64,000 nucleotides of DNA from Hyphomicrobiales bacterium (GTDB lineage: Bacteria; Pseudomonadota; Alphaproteobacteria; Rhizobiales; Phreatobacteraceae): contig JAFKKV010000016.1 of assembly GCA_017304475.1 (NCBI GenBank), positions 124,001-188,000 of the forward strand, given 5' to 3'. Under the pieces are notes generated by a model. The model ran no database searches, was not told the DNA's origin, and saw nothing but the letters and a program-made list of their open reading frames with translations. The translations under genes were made by a program, and so were the position numbers. Numbering within the stretch: the first letter of the stretch is position 1; every line of letters starts with the position of its first letter. This document shows positions 23,997 through 32,976 of this stretch, one piece after another.

Positions 23997-24260
23997 GCGC
24001 CGGGACGGCCTCGGCGGGCCGCCGCGGGCGCCTCACCGATCGGCGATCGCAACCGCCGATTGCGGGGTTACCCCGAGACGATCCTCGGAATCACCTGATA
24101 CCGACCCGCCGCCTCCGGCTCTAATCCCAATGGAACAACGCATCGGACACCTGATGCGTCCCAGGCGCGCCTTCGGCGCTGTCCTGGCGCCTCCGCCGGC
24201 GCGGGAGGCCGTGGTGTCCGTCGTCCATCGGTCAGGACTTTTCACGGCAGGAGCCCTCTC

Positions 24261-25631
24261 ATGAGCCACAAGTCTCCCTTCGACCAGCTCTATGATCAAT
24301 TCAATCAGGAGGTGCCCGAGGATCACTTCCCGCAGGCCGGCATGACGGCTTTCGCAGCCAAGGCGACCGTCAACAGCGAAGCCTGGATGGACGCCCGCCC
24401 GGAGATGAACCTGTCGTCCTTCGTAACGACCTTCACCGAGCCGGAGGCGCTGGAGATCGGCCGCAACAATTTCCTCAAGAACTATATCGACCACGACATG
24501 TATCCCCAGCTCTTCGCCATGGAAGGGCGCATGGTCAAATGGCTGCACCAGCTGTGGAACGGCCCGAAAGACGCCGAGCCCTACGGCACCGCGACCGTAG
24601 GCTCCTCGGAAGCCTGCATGCTGGCGGGCCTGGCGCATAAATGGAACTGGCGGCAGGCGCGCGAGGCCGCGGGCAAGGATGCCAGCAAGCCAAACATGGT
24701 CACCGGCGGCAATGTCCAGATCGTCTGGAAGAAGTTCCTGCGCTATTTCGACGTCGAGCCGCGCATCGCCCCGCTCAAGCCCGGCAATTACCGCCTGACC
24801 ACCGAGCACCTGGACCGCCTCGTCGATGAGAACACCATCGCCATCGTGGCGATCGCCGGCCAGACCTTCACCGGCGAGGACGACGACATCCAGGAGATCC
24901 ACGACTGGCTCGACGCCCACGAGAAGAAGACCGGCCGCAGCATCCCCATGCATATCGACGGGGCGTCGGGCGGCTTCGTCAACCCGTTCCTCTATCCCGA
25001 CTATGTCTGGGATTTCCGCCTGCCGCGGGTCCAGTCGATCAATGCATCGGGGCACAAGTTCGGCCTGGTGCCTCCCGGACTCGGCTGGGTGATCTTCCGC
25101 GAGCGCAAGATCTTCAACGAGGACTTGGTCTTCTACGTGAATTATCTCGGCGGCGAGATGCCGACGGCGACCTTGAACTTCAGCCGCAACGCCGCGCAGA
25201 TCGCCTATCAATATTACGCCTTCCTGAGGCTCGGCTTCGAGGGCTATCGCGAGATCATGAAGCGCACCGTGGAAAATTCGGAGTTCCTGCGCCAGCGTCT
25301 CGTCGACAGCGGCTATTTCGAGATCATGAACAAGACCCAACGCATTCCCGTGGTGGCGGTGACGCTGAAGGGCAAGCACCGGTTCAACGAATTCGATGTC
25401 TCGGCCAAGGTGCGCGAGCGCGGCTGGGTGCTGTCGGCCTATTCCATGCCGCCCGATGCGCAATCGGTGGTCAGCCTGCGTGTCGTCGTTCGCCCGCATC
25501 TCAACCACAACGTCATCAACGGCCTGGCCGACGACATCATCAATGCCTGCAAATGGCTGGACGAGCATGGCGGCACGGCCGCGGCACCGACGCTGCACAG
25601 CTCCCACAAGGTGTCGCCGAGCAAGTGCTGA
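24261..25631 (+). CDS. gadB: Glutamate decarboxylase
   Basis: A 456-aa PLP enzyme converting L-glutamate to GABA and CO2, consuming a cytoplasmic proton. PLP-binding Lys266 lies in NASGHKFGLVPPGLGW, and HIDGASGGFV carries the Asp that holds the pyridine nitrogen. TVGSSEACMLAGLA is the phosphate-side motif. Compared with E. coli GadB the first 10 or so residues, which form the low-pH membrane-targeting helix bundle, are shorter. The C-terminus ends KVSPSKC rather than with the autoinhibitory histidine of GadB. It is followed 87 bp later by two AspT-family exchangers, so it probably works with them as an acid-resistance or GABA-export cycle. Confidence 0.95.
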   Translation: MSHKSPFDQLYDQFNQEVPEDHFPQAGMTAFAAKATVNSEAWMDARPEMNLSSFVTTFTEPEALEIGRNNFLKNYIDHDMYPQLFAMEGRMVKWLHQLWNGPKDAEPYGTATVGSSEACMLAGLAHKWNWRQAREAAGKDASKPNMVTGGNVQIVWKKFLRYFDVEPRIAPLKPGNYRLTTEHLDRLVDENTIAIVAIAGQTFTGEDDDIQEIHDWLDAHEKKTGRSIPMHIDGASGGFVNPFLYPDYVWDFRLPRVQSINASGHKFGLVPPGLGWVIFRERKIFNEDLVFYVNYLGGEMPTATLNFSRNAAQIAYQYYAFLRLGFEGYREIMKRTVENSEFLRQRLVDSGYFEIMNKTQRIPVVAVTLKGKHRFNEFDVSAKVRERGWVLSAYSMPPDAQSVVSLRVVVRPHLNHNVINGLADDIINACKWLDEHGGTAAAPTLHSSHKVSPSKC

Positions 25632-25718
25632 GACGCGCCGCGGCGCCTTGGCGGTCGCGGCCTTCGCAGGCTCGCGCCGCCGGGACGAATGAGGAGACCT
25701 GGCAAGGAGCACGCCGGA

Positions 25719-27419
25719 ATGACCTGGCTGATGCAATTTCTCGGCAATAACCCCTTCATCCTGCTGTTCCTGGTGGTCGGCCTCGCGGTCTGGATGGGCG
25801 GCTGGACGATCAAGGGCTATGGCCTGGGGACCGTCGCCGCCGCCATCATCGTCGGCTGCGGCTTTGCCATTCTCGGCTCGGTCTTCGGTGTCCGCTTCCA
25901 CCTCGACGACTTCACCAAGAGCCTATTCTATTACCTCTTCATGTATGGCGTCGGCCTGCGGGTCGGGCCGTCCTTCGTCAACGGACTGAAGGGCGACGGG
26001 CTGAAATTCGCCGGGCTCGCCGTGCTGTGCTCCTGTCTCGGCCTCGCCATAACGGTCCTCGGCGTGCGCCTGCTCGGCCTGCCGGTCGGCTCGGCCGGCG
26101 GCATCCTGGCCGGCGCCATGACCATGTCGGCGGCCATCGGCTCGGCCGAACAGGCCGTGACGTCAGGCGCCGTGGCCTTGGCCGCCGGTACCACCGCCGA
26201 ACAGGTCTCCGGCATGATCGCCCTGTCCTACGGCATCACCTATATCTGGGGCACGGTCGGCATCATCCTGATCTGCAAATATCTGCCGCGCTGGTGGGGT
26301 GTCGACGCCAAGGCGGCGGCCAAACGTTATGAGGCCGAGCACGGCGTGCCGAATGTCGACGACGCGGGGCTGAGCGGCTACCAGCCGTTCGGCTGGCGCG
26401 CCTATCGCGTCGAAAGCAACGAGACCGCCGGCAAGACCATCGCGGAATTCCGCAAGGCCTATCCGGAATATCAGATCGACAATGTCGCGCGCGGCAAGGA
26501 TCTGATCGGCGCCAGCCCGGATCTCGTGCTGCAGAGGGGCGATGTCGTGGCGCTCGGCGGCGGCCTCGGCCCGCTGACCGACCATATGGGCATTATCGGG
26601 CCCGAAGTGCCTCATACACACGTGCTCAACATTCCGCTCGACCAGGCGGAAATCGTCGTGACCAGCAAGGAGGCGATCGGCCGCAAGCTCAGGGAATACC
26701 GCCAGACCCCGATTGCCGGCCAGGTGCAGCTCACCCGCATCGAACGCGGCGGCGTGCCGATCCCGATCGGCCTCGACACCGAGCTGCAGCGCTTCGACGT
26801 CCTGTTCCTCAGCGGCCTGAAATCGGCGGTCGACAAGGCCGGCCAGATGGTCGGCCGGGTCGCCCGGCACAGCACATCCACCGATCTGCTCACGCTCTCC
26901 TTCGGCATGATCCTCGGCTTTCTCATCGGCCTGATCGAGGTCCCGGCCTTCGGCGCCGCCGTCGGCCTCGGCAATGCCGGCGGCCTGCTGGTCTCCGGCA
27001 TCATCGTCTCGTCGATCGTGTCGCGCCTGCGCTTCTTCGGCAATACGCCGAACGCCGCGCGCAACATCCTGGAGGACATGGGCCTGATCGTCTTCGTCGC
27101 GATCGTCGGGGTGAATGCCGGTGCCGACCTTCTGTCGCAACTGACCGGCGCCATCGCGCTGAAGATCTTCATCGTCGGTTTCCTGGCCTGCTCGGTGCCG
27201 CCCTTCGTGGTCTGGGCCATCGGCTTCCACATCTTCAGGATGAACCCGGCTCTGCTGATGGGCGGGGTGGCCGGGGCGCGCAGCCATTCCGGACCGGCGC
27301 GGGAGGCTGCCAAGGAGATCGACAGCAACGTGCCGTGGATCGCCTTTCCCGTCGGCTACGCGGTCTCGGGCGTGCTGCTCACCGTGTTCGGTTACGTCGC
27401 GATGGTGCTGGCGCATTGA
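25719..27419 (+). CDS. AspT-family amino acid exchanger (AAEx), copy 1
   Basis: A 566-aa inner membrane exchanger of the aspartate:alanine antiporter family. Two membrane halves (about 10-180 and 385-566) flank a cytoplasmic region with two TrkA-C/RCK-like segments (about 205-370). Paired YidE/YbjL-type duplication motifs are present (MTMSAAIGSAEQAV in half 1, GVAGARSHSGPA in half 2). ATG 25719 follows AAGGAG at 25702-25707. In Tetragenococcus, AspT exchanges aspartate for alanine made by a decarboxylase; by analogy this protein would swap glutamate for GABA made by the adjacent GadB. No GadC (APC family) gene is nearby. Confidence 0.88.
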   Translation: MTWLMQFLGNNPFILLFLVVGLAVWMGGWTIKGYGLGTVAAAIIVGCGFAILGSVFGVRFHLDDFTKSLFYYLFMYGVGLRVGPSFVNGLKGDGLKFAGLAVLCSCLGLAITVLGVRLLGLPVGSAGGILAGAMTMSAAIGSAEQAVTSGAVALAAGTTAEQVSGMIALSYGITYIWGTVGIILICKYLPRWWGVDAKAAAKRYEAEHGVPNVDDAGLSGYQPFGWRAYRVESNETAGKTIAEFRKAYPEYQIDNVARGKDLIGASPDLVLQRGDVVALGGGLGPLTDHMGIIGPEVPHTHVLNIPLDQAEIVVTSKEAIGRKLREYRQTPIAGQVQLTRIERGGVPIPIGLDTELQRFDVLFLSGLKSAVDKAGQMVGRVARHSTSTDLLTLSFGMILGFLIGLIEVPAFGAAVGLGNAGGLLVSGIIVSSIVSRLRFFGNTPNAARNILEDMGLIVFVAIVGVNAGADLLSQLTGAIALKIFIVGFLACSVPPFVVWAIGFHIFRMNPALLMGGVAGARSHSGPAREAAKEIDSNVPWIAFPVGYAVSGVLLTVFGYVAMVLAH

Positions 27420-27473
27420 GTGCCGGCACCCCTGCTCTTTCCATTGAGGACACCGTGCCAACGAGGACTTGCC

Positions 27474-29159
27474 ATGCTCGAGCCGCTGCGGGCCGTGATC
27501 GCCTCGCCCGAGGCCATGCTGTTCCTGACCATCGTGCTCGGCGTCCTGTTCGGCCGGCAGAAGCTCGGCGGCTTCGCCTTTGGCAGCGCCGCCGGCACCT
27601 TGCTGGCTGGAACGCTGCTCGGCGCATTGTTCGGCGCGGCCGTGCCCGACCTGTCACCGACGCTCAAATCCGTCGCCTTCCTGTTCTTCGTCTTTGCCGT
27701 CGGTTTCCAGAGCGGCCCGCAATTCTTCGCCTCGCTCGGCCGCAAGACCTTGCCGCTCGCCATCGTCACCCTCGTCGTGGCGGCCGCCGGCCTCGCCAGC
27801 ACCATCCTGGTGGTCCGCCTGTTCGGCCTGGACCAGGGCACCGCCATCGGGCTCGCCGCCGGCGCGCTGACCCAGACGGCCATGCTGGGCACGGCCTATG
27901 GCGCGCTCGAAGGCCTCGGCCTTTCGCCCGCCGCACTCGCCAGGATCCAGGGCCAGGCGGCGGTCGTCTTCGCCCTCAGCTATGTCTTCGGCACGATCGG
28001 CGTCATCCTGTTCTGCACGCAGATCGCACCGCGCCTGATCGGCGTCGACCTCGAGACCGCGGCGCGCGCGCTGGATGCCGGCACCGCCGAGGCGGCCGCC
28101 CCACAGGGACAATTGCTCGACTTCCGGACGCTGGTCGCACGCGCTTTCCGCGTCGGCCCGGCTGATGCCATGACGGTGAAAGACCTCGACGCCGCGCTCG
28201 GCCCACTGGCCGCGGTCGCCCGCATCCGCCGGGGCAACGCCGAGCTCGGGCCAGCGGCGGAGCTCGTGCTGCGGCGCGGCGACATCATCGCCATCCAAGG
28301 CTACCGGCCGGCCATGGTGGCGGCCGCCGCCAGGATCGGCGCGGAAGTCGCCGCGGACGAATTGGTCACCGATCTCCTGGGACCGGGCACCGATGTGGTC
28401 ATCGCACCGCGCTTTGCCGGGCAGACGCTGCACGAAGCGGTCCAGGAGCTGGGCGCCGCCGGACATGGCCTGTTCCTGCGCCGCATCCGGCGCCAGGCCC
28501 ATGACATTCCCGCCACCGCGGCGACCGTATTGATGCCCGGCGACGTGCTGACCCTGACCGGTCCGGCGGAACGGCTGGCCGAGGCGCTGCCGCTGGTCGG
28601 AACCGCGATCGATCCGGGCAACCGGGCGGATATCGCCTTTCTGGCCGCCGGCCTGCTCGCCGGCGTGCTGATCGGGCTCGTGTCGCTGACCTTGCGGAAC
28701 ATACCGATTACGCTCTCGGCCGGCGGCGGCGCGCTGATCGCCGGCCTGGTGTTCGGCTGGTGGCATGCGCGCAGGCCGGCCGACGCCCATGTGCCACCCG
28801 ACGCCACCCAGATCATGTGGGATTTCGGCCTTGCCTCCTTCTGCGCGCTGGTCGGCCTGACCGCCGGGCCGCAGGCCGCGCCGGCGCTGGCTGCCGCCGG
28901 CCCGACCATCCTTGTCGCCGGCATCATCGTGACCCTGCTGCCCCAGCTCGTCGGCCTCTATGTCGGCCACTCTCTCCTGCACATTCACCCGGTCCTGCTC
29001 GTCGGGGCGCTTGCCGGCGCCCAGACCCAGGACGCCGCCATGCTGGCCGCCTGCGATCTCGCCGAGAGCCCGGCACCAACCCTTGGCTTCACCGTGCCCT
29101 ATGCCATCGGCAATATCGTGCTCACGGTGCTTGGCCCGGCCGTCGTCGCCTTCACGTGA
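27474..29159 (+). CDS. AspT-family amino acid exchanger (AAEx), copy 2
   Basis: A 561-aa paralog of the preceding exchanger with the same fold: membrane half 1 (about 5-175), two TrkA-C-like segments (about 205-370), membrane half 2 (about 380-561). The equivalent motifs read ALTQTAMLGTAYGAL and GALAGAQTQDAAM, quite different from copy 1, so the two have diverged in substrate or role. ATG 27474 has GAGG about 9 nt upstream. The gap to copy 1 is 54 bp. They may form a heterodimer, or one may import glutamate and the other export GABA. Confidence 0.87.
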   Translation: MLEPLRAVIASPEAMLFLTIVLGVLFGRQKLGGFAFGSAAGTLLAGTLLGALFGAAVPDLSPTLKSVAFLFFVFAVGFQSGPQFFASLGRKTLPLAIVTLVVAAAGLASTILVVRLFGLDQGTAIGLAAGALTQTAMLGTAYGALEGLGLSPAALARIQGQAAVVFALSYVFGTIGVILFCTQIAPRLIGVDLETAARALDAGTAEAAAPQGQLLDFRTLVARAFRVGPADAMTVKDLDAALGPLAAVARIRRGNAELGPAAELVLRRGDIIAIQGYRPAMVAAAARIGAEVAADELVTDLLGPGTDVVIAPRFAGQTLHEAVQELGAAGHGLFLRRIRRQAHDIPATAATVLMPGDVLTLTGPAERLAEALPLVGTAIDPGNRADIAFLAAGLLAGVLIGLVSLTLRNIPITLSAGGGALIAGLVFGWWHARRPADAHVPPDATQIMWDFGLASFCALVGLTAGPQAAPALAAAGPTILVAGIIVTLLPQLVGLYVGHSLLHIHPVLLVGALAGAQTQDAAMLAACDLAESPAPTLGFTVPYAIGNIVLTVLGPAVVAFT

Positions 29160-29183
29160 GGCCCCGCCTCGCCGGGCTGTCGG

Positions 29184-31208
29184 TCAGCGTGATCCGCAGC
29201 AGGAACCGCCGGCCGGACCCGGCAGGTCGCGGCCGTCGACGCTGTGGCCGTTGCGCTCGGGCGGCAGGTCCATGGCTGGATTGCCCGCGAAAAAGCCGTT
29301 CGGTTTCAGCGTGAAGCCGGCATATTCGACCGGCATGATCGGGAAGTCCTCGGGCTTGCAGACATGGGTGTGGCCGAAGGAGTGCCAGAGGACGATGTCC
29401 TCGTTGGCGATGGCGCGGTTCTGCTTGACGTAGTGTGGCAGGCCGTCGCCACCGGCATGGTTGTTGGGATAGTCGCCGCTCGCATATTTCTCGCGCGCGT
29501 CATAACGCGTGACCCAGACATGCTTGGTGGCAAAGCCGCCGCGCGTGCGGACGAAACTGCCCTCCTGCGCCAGCATCAAGGGGCTCGGCATGACCACGAG
29601 CTTGTAGCCGGGCGCATTGCCGACGCTGTTGCGCACATTGGGATTGGTGATCTTCCAATAGCGGCCGGTCCGGCCGTCGGCCTCGCGCGCCGCGTCCCGT
29701 TCGCGGGCGAGCAGCCGGCTCGTCGTGTCGAAGACATTGCCATGCGGGTTGTCGGTGCCCCAGGGGCGCGGCACGAATTCATGCTCGGTGACGGAATTGC
29801 CGTCGCCATCGACTATCATGTGCAGGCGCACATTGAAGAAGTGCTGGTGGGTCGGGCCGCCGAGCTCTTCGGTCACCATGCCGCCCCAGGGATAGGTCTT
29901 GCCGGGCGCCACCGCCGCAGTCTGGACGATGCCGGTGAGCTTCGCCTCGAGCTGGATCGTGCCGTCCTGGTAGAGGTACCAGTAGAAGCCGTAATCGTAA
30001 TTCCCCACCGTGGCGAAGAACGAAATGACCAGCCGGCGCGAGCGCCGGACCTCGAACAGGCCGTTGCGAAACTCGTAGTGTTTCCAGATGATTCCATAGT
30101 CTTCCTCATGCATGCACACGGCATTTTTCATGACGAAGGGCTGGCCGAGATCATCGGCCGCGGGAATGTCGAAATAGTGGATATGGCCGAGGCAGTCGCA
30201 GCCGAGTTCCAGCGCATTCGCGAGCTTGCCGAGGCCATATTCGCCAGCGTCGAAAGCGCTCTTCCAATAGTGGTTGGCGGTCGGGTCGGCATAGGGCACG
30301 ACCATTTCGGTGACGCTGGCGCGATAGACGACCGGCCGCTCGCGCTCACCGTCCTTGTAGCCGATGCGGTGCAGCACCAGCCCCTCGCGCGGCGTGAAGC
30401 CGATCCGGAAGCTCCAGTTCTGCCAGTCGACCTTCCAGCCGTCGACCTTGAAGCTCGGCCCGTCCGGCTGGGTGATGTGGAGCGGCTTCAGGTCGGTGCG
30501 CGTCTCACTCCAGCTGTCGCGATCGTAATTGTGCTTCGTCTTGGGCACCCGCACGGCTTCGGCCTCGTCGACCAGGTCGACGACCCGCTTGGCGATCAGG
30601 TCGACCACCGCGACGACACCCTCGATCGGGTGGGCATAGCCATTGTCCTTGAGCTCGGAGCGATAATAGCTCACGGCGCGCACGAGCCGCCGGCCGCGCT
30701 CGAAGTCGCGGCCGAAATAGCCGGACGAGAAGGGATCGATCTGGGCGAGCGCCATGTCGGCATCGCTCAGGCCGCGCCGGCGCATGGCCGCCTGCCAGCC
30801 CGTATCCGCCTTGACGATCTGCTCGCAGAGGGAGAACTCCTCGACCATGACCGGCGGCTGGCCGTAAGGCTCCTCTCCGTTAGGGATCGTGTGCTCGGAC
30901 GCGATCTCGCCGCGCCCGAGATCGACGATGACCTCCCGCGACACGCCGGTCGTCGTGTTGACCAGCACCAGGAAGGCTTGGCGCGCCGGCCGCGGGGCGC
31001 TTTCTGGACTGCCGTCGAAGGTGAGGACCTCGGCTTTCGCCGGCTCCTCGAGGCGGGCGATGGCGAAACGTTCGTGACGATCGAGCGCCATTCGCTCCCG
31101 GGCAATGGCGCAGGCGGTGGCAAGTTCCTCGCCGGTCAGGGGATCGAGCGGGTGTCCGGCATGGAGCGCGGCCGGGGCGGACGAAGTTTGCAGGATCGAT
31201 ACCGTCAT
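29184..31208 (-). CDS. Copper-containing primary amine oxidase
   Basis: A 674-aa copper/topaquinone amine oxidase that oxidises primary amines to aldehydes with release of NH3 and H2O2. The topaquinone precursor is Tyr404 in VGNYDYGFYW, the catalytic base Asp320 in SAFDAGEYGLG. Copper ligands are the histidines of HQHFF (454, 456) and the later HSFGHTHV. N2/N3-like domains precede the core and no signal peptide is visible, resembling the cytoplasmic Arthrobacter enzymes. ATG 31208 has GGAA 5 nt upstream; ATG 31223 is an alternative. It ends in SCCGSR. It lies 136 bp downstream of two GMC genes on the same strand and probably uses the amine brought in by the nearby ABC importer. Confidence 0.94.
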   Translation of the reverse strand: MTVSILQTSSAPAALHAGHPLDPLTGEELATACAIARERMALDRHERFAIARLEEPAKAEVLTFDGSPESAPRPARQAFLVLVNTTTGVSREVIVDLGRGEIASEHTIPNGEEPYGQPPVMVEEFSLCEQIVKADTGWQAAMRRRGLSDADMALAQIDPFSSGYFGRDFERGRRLVRAVSYYRSELKDNGYAHPIEGVVAVVDLIAKRVVDLVDEAEAVRVPKTKHNYDRDSWSETRTDLKPLHITQPDGPSFKVDGWKVDWQNWSFRIGFTPREGLVLHRIGYKDGERERPVVYRASVTEMVVPYADPTANHYWKSAFDAGEYGLGKLANALELGCDCLGHIHYFDIPAADDLGQPFVMKNAVCMHEEDYGIIWKHYEFRNGLFEVRRSRRLVISFFATVGNYDYGFYWYLYQDGTIQLEAKLTGIVQTAAVAPGKTYPWGGMVTEELGGPTHQHFFNVRLHMIVDGDGNSVTEHEFVPRPWGTDNPHGNVFDTTSRLLARERDAAREADGRTGRYWKITNPNVRNSVGNAPGYKLVVMPSPLMLAQEGSFVRTRGGFATKHVWVTRYDAREKYASGDYPNNHAGGDGLPHYVKQNRAIANEDIVLWHSFGHTHVCKPEDFPIMPVEYAGFTLKPNGFFAGNPAMDLPPERNGHSVDGRDLPGPAGGSCCGSR

Positions 31209-31344
31209 GAGGGTTCCGGCCATGTCTGTCTTGGCGGGAATGATCGCCGGTTACCTCGGCGCGGCAATCAACCGATCGGTGGAGGCGCTCGCGGCTTCGG
31301 CCGGAGCGACACGGCCACCATCCGATCACCGCCTTGGGACGGGA

Positions 31345-32919
31345 TCATCTGGCAAGGTTTGCCCAATCATTCACGAGCCTTTCGGCCGCGCGCAAGGCCA
31401 GGGCATTGACGGTGAAGGTCGGATTGACCGCGCCCTCGGTCGGAAACAGTCCCGGCCCTGCGATCCAAAGGTTCGGCAGGTCGTGCGTCTGGCCATATCC
31501 ATTGGTGACCGAGGTCGCGGCGGCCTTGCCCATGATCGTGCCGCCATGAAAATGGATGCCGCCCGGATCCGGATTGAACCAGGCGGACCTGGCACCCGCC
31601 GCAGTCATGATGCGCAGGCCCTCCTCGTTCACATGACGCCAGAGCTTCAGCGCGTCCTCGTCATAGGAATGGACGACTTTGGCAAGCGGCACGCCGAACT
31701 CGTCCTTCTGGTCGGCCAGCACAATCCGGTTGCCGGCATTCGGCAGCGCCTCGCTCAAGCCCAGCATGCGCGTCAGCCCGCGCGCGGCCTGTCTCATGTG
31801 AGCATGCAGATCCTCGCCGAACAGCGCGCCGCGCGCATTGACGAAGCCGAGGATGTCGTTCGGCTTCTGCGCGAAACCCACCTGCCACATGGTGCTGCCG
31901 AACAGGCCCGGACGGGCGTCCTTGGCGTAGCCATCCTGCGACATCAGCAGACCGCCGGTAATGCCCATGTGGTTTTCGACATTCTCGTCGAAAATGCCCC
32001 AGACGCCCGCGCCGGTATGGGTCATGGCATAGCGGCCGAGCAGCCCGCTGGAATTGGCGAGCCCGTCGCGATGGCGGTCCGTCGCGGAGTTCAGCAGAAT
32101 GCGCGGGTTCTGCACGACGAAAGCGGCGAGCACGACCACCTCGGCCAGTTGAACCACCTTTTGCCGGTCCTCGCCGTAATATTCGACGCCCACCGCGCGA
32201 TTGCCCGTGGCGTCCGTCAAGACCCGCGTGACATAGCTCGACGGACGGATTTCGGCTCCAGCCTTGACCGCGTCAGGCAAATAGACGGCCTGCGCATTGC
32301 CGACCGCGCCGATCGGGCAGCCGGCATGGCACCAGCCGTCATAGATGCAGGCGGCGCGGTTCTTGTAAGGCGCGCTGAGGATGGCCGAAGGCAGAGGCGC
32401 GACGCGCATGCCGAGTTTGCGCATGCCCTCGGCGACGACGTCGGCATGGCGGAACGATTTCAGCGGCGGCAGCGGATAGGGCGCGCCGGGCGGCCGCCAG
32501 ACCTCGGCGGCCGCGTCTCCGGAAATGCCGATATCCGCCTGGACCCGATCGTAATAGGGGCGCAGGTCGTCATAACCGATCGGCCAGTCGAGACCGCGGT
32601 CGTGACGCGATCTCATCTCGAAATCGGCCGGATGCAGTCGCGGCCAATTGGCGAAGTGATGCGTGGTCGAGCCGCCGACCGCCCAGCCGGCGTTGAAATT
32701 GTTGCCGTAGCGATTGCGCCCCTCGGCCAGAACCGGCGCGCCGCCCCATTTCAGGCGGCGGCCCCAGATCTGCGAGCTGATCCAGTCGGTCTCGTCGCGT
32801 TTCGGCCCGTGCTCGAGAACGACGACCCTCTTGCCGGCCCGGGCCAGCGTCGCCGCGAAGACCGAGCCCGCCGCGCCGCTGCCGACGATCACGACGTCGA
32901 CCTTTTCAGGATTGGCCAT
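31345..32919 (-). CDS. GMC-family FAD dehydrogenase with Cys-X5-Cys-X3-Cys motif, copy 1
   Basis: A 524-aa flavoprotein of the glucose-methanol-choline family, similar to the catalytic subunit of gluconate/fructose/glucose FAD dehydrogenases. The FAD motif is VIVGSGAAGSVFA (10-22). Cys191, Cys197 and Cys201 form CIYDGWCHAGC, the same spacing as the 3Fe-4S cluster cysteines of bacterial FAD-glucose dehydrogenase. The active-site end reads FHGGTIMG then GAVNPTFTVNALALR, with Asn in the final catalytic position. It has no signal peptide of its own; partners of this type are exported with a Tat-bearing small subunit, here the gene at 34556. No cytochrome c subunit is adjacent. The gap to copy 2 is 57 bp. 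Confidence 0.88.
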   Translation of the reverse strand: MANPEKVDVVIVGSGAAGSVFAATLARAGKRVVVLEHGPKRDETDWISSQIWGRRLKWGGAPVLAEGRNRYGNNFNAGWAVGGSTTHHFANWPRLHPADFEMRSRHDRGLDWPIGYDDLRPYYDRVQADIGISGDAAAEVWRPPGAPYPLPPLKSFRHADVVAEGMRKLGMRVAPLPSAILSAPYKNRAACIYDGWCHAGCPIGAVGNAQAVYLPDAVKAGAEIRPSSYVTRVLTDATGNRAVGVEYYGEDRQKVVQLAEVVVLAAFVVQNPRILLNSATDRHRDGLANSSGLLGRYAMTHTGAGVWGIFDENVENHMGITGGLLMSQDGYAKDARPGLFGSTMWQVGFAQKPNDILGFVNARGALFGEDLHAHMRQAARGLTRMLGLSEALPNAGNRIVLADQKDEFGVPLAKVVHSYDEDALKLWRHVNEEGLRIMTAAGARSAWFNPDPGGIHFHGGTIMGKAAATSVTNGYGQTHDLPNLWIAGPGLFPTEGAVNPTFTVNALALRAAERLVNDWANLAR

Positions 32920-32976
32920 GTCACGTTTCCCCGATGGATTTGCCGCGCGTTTGCGCCGGCCGGATCAAGACCGCGC

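Noticed and set aside
23997-24260. GC-rich hairpins between dinB and gadB as an RNA gene
   Set aside because: Several short inverted repeats are present but no conserved RNA family or U-tract could be recognised; GC content alone produces such stems.
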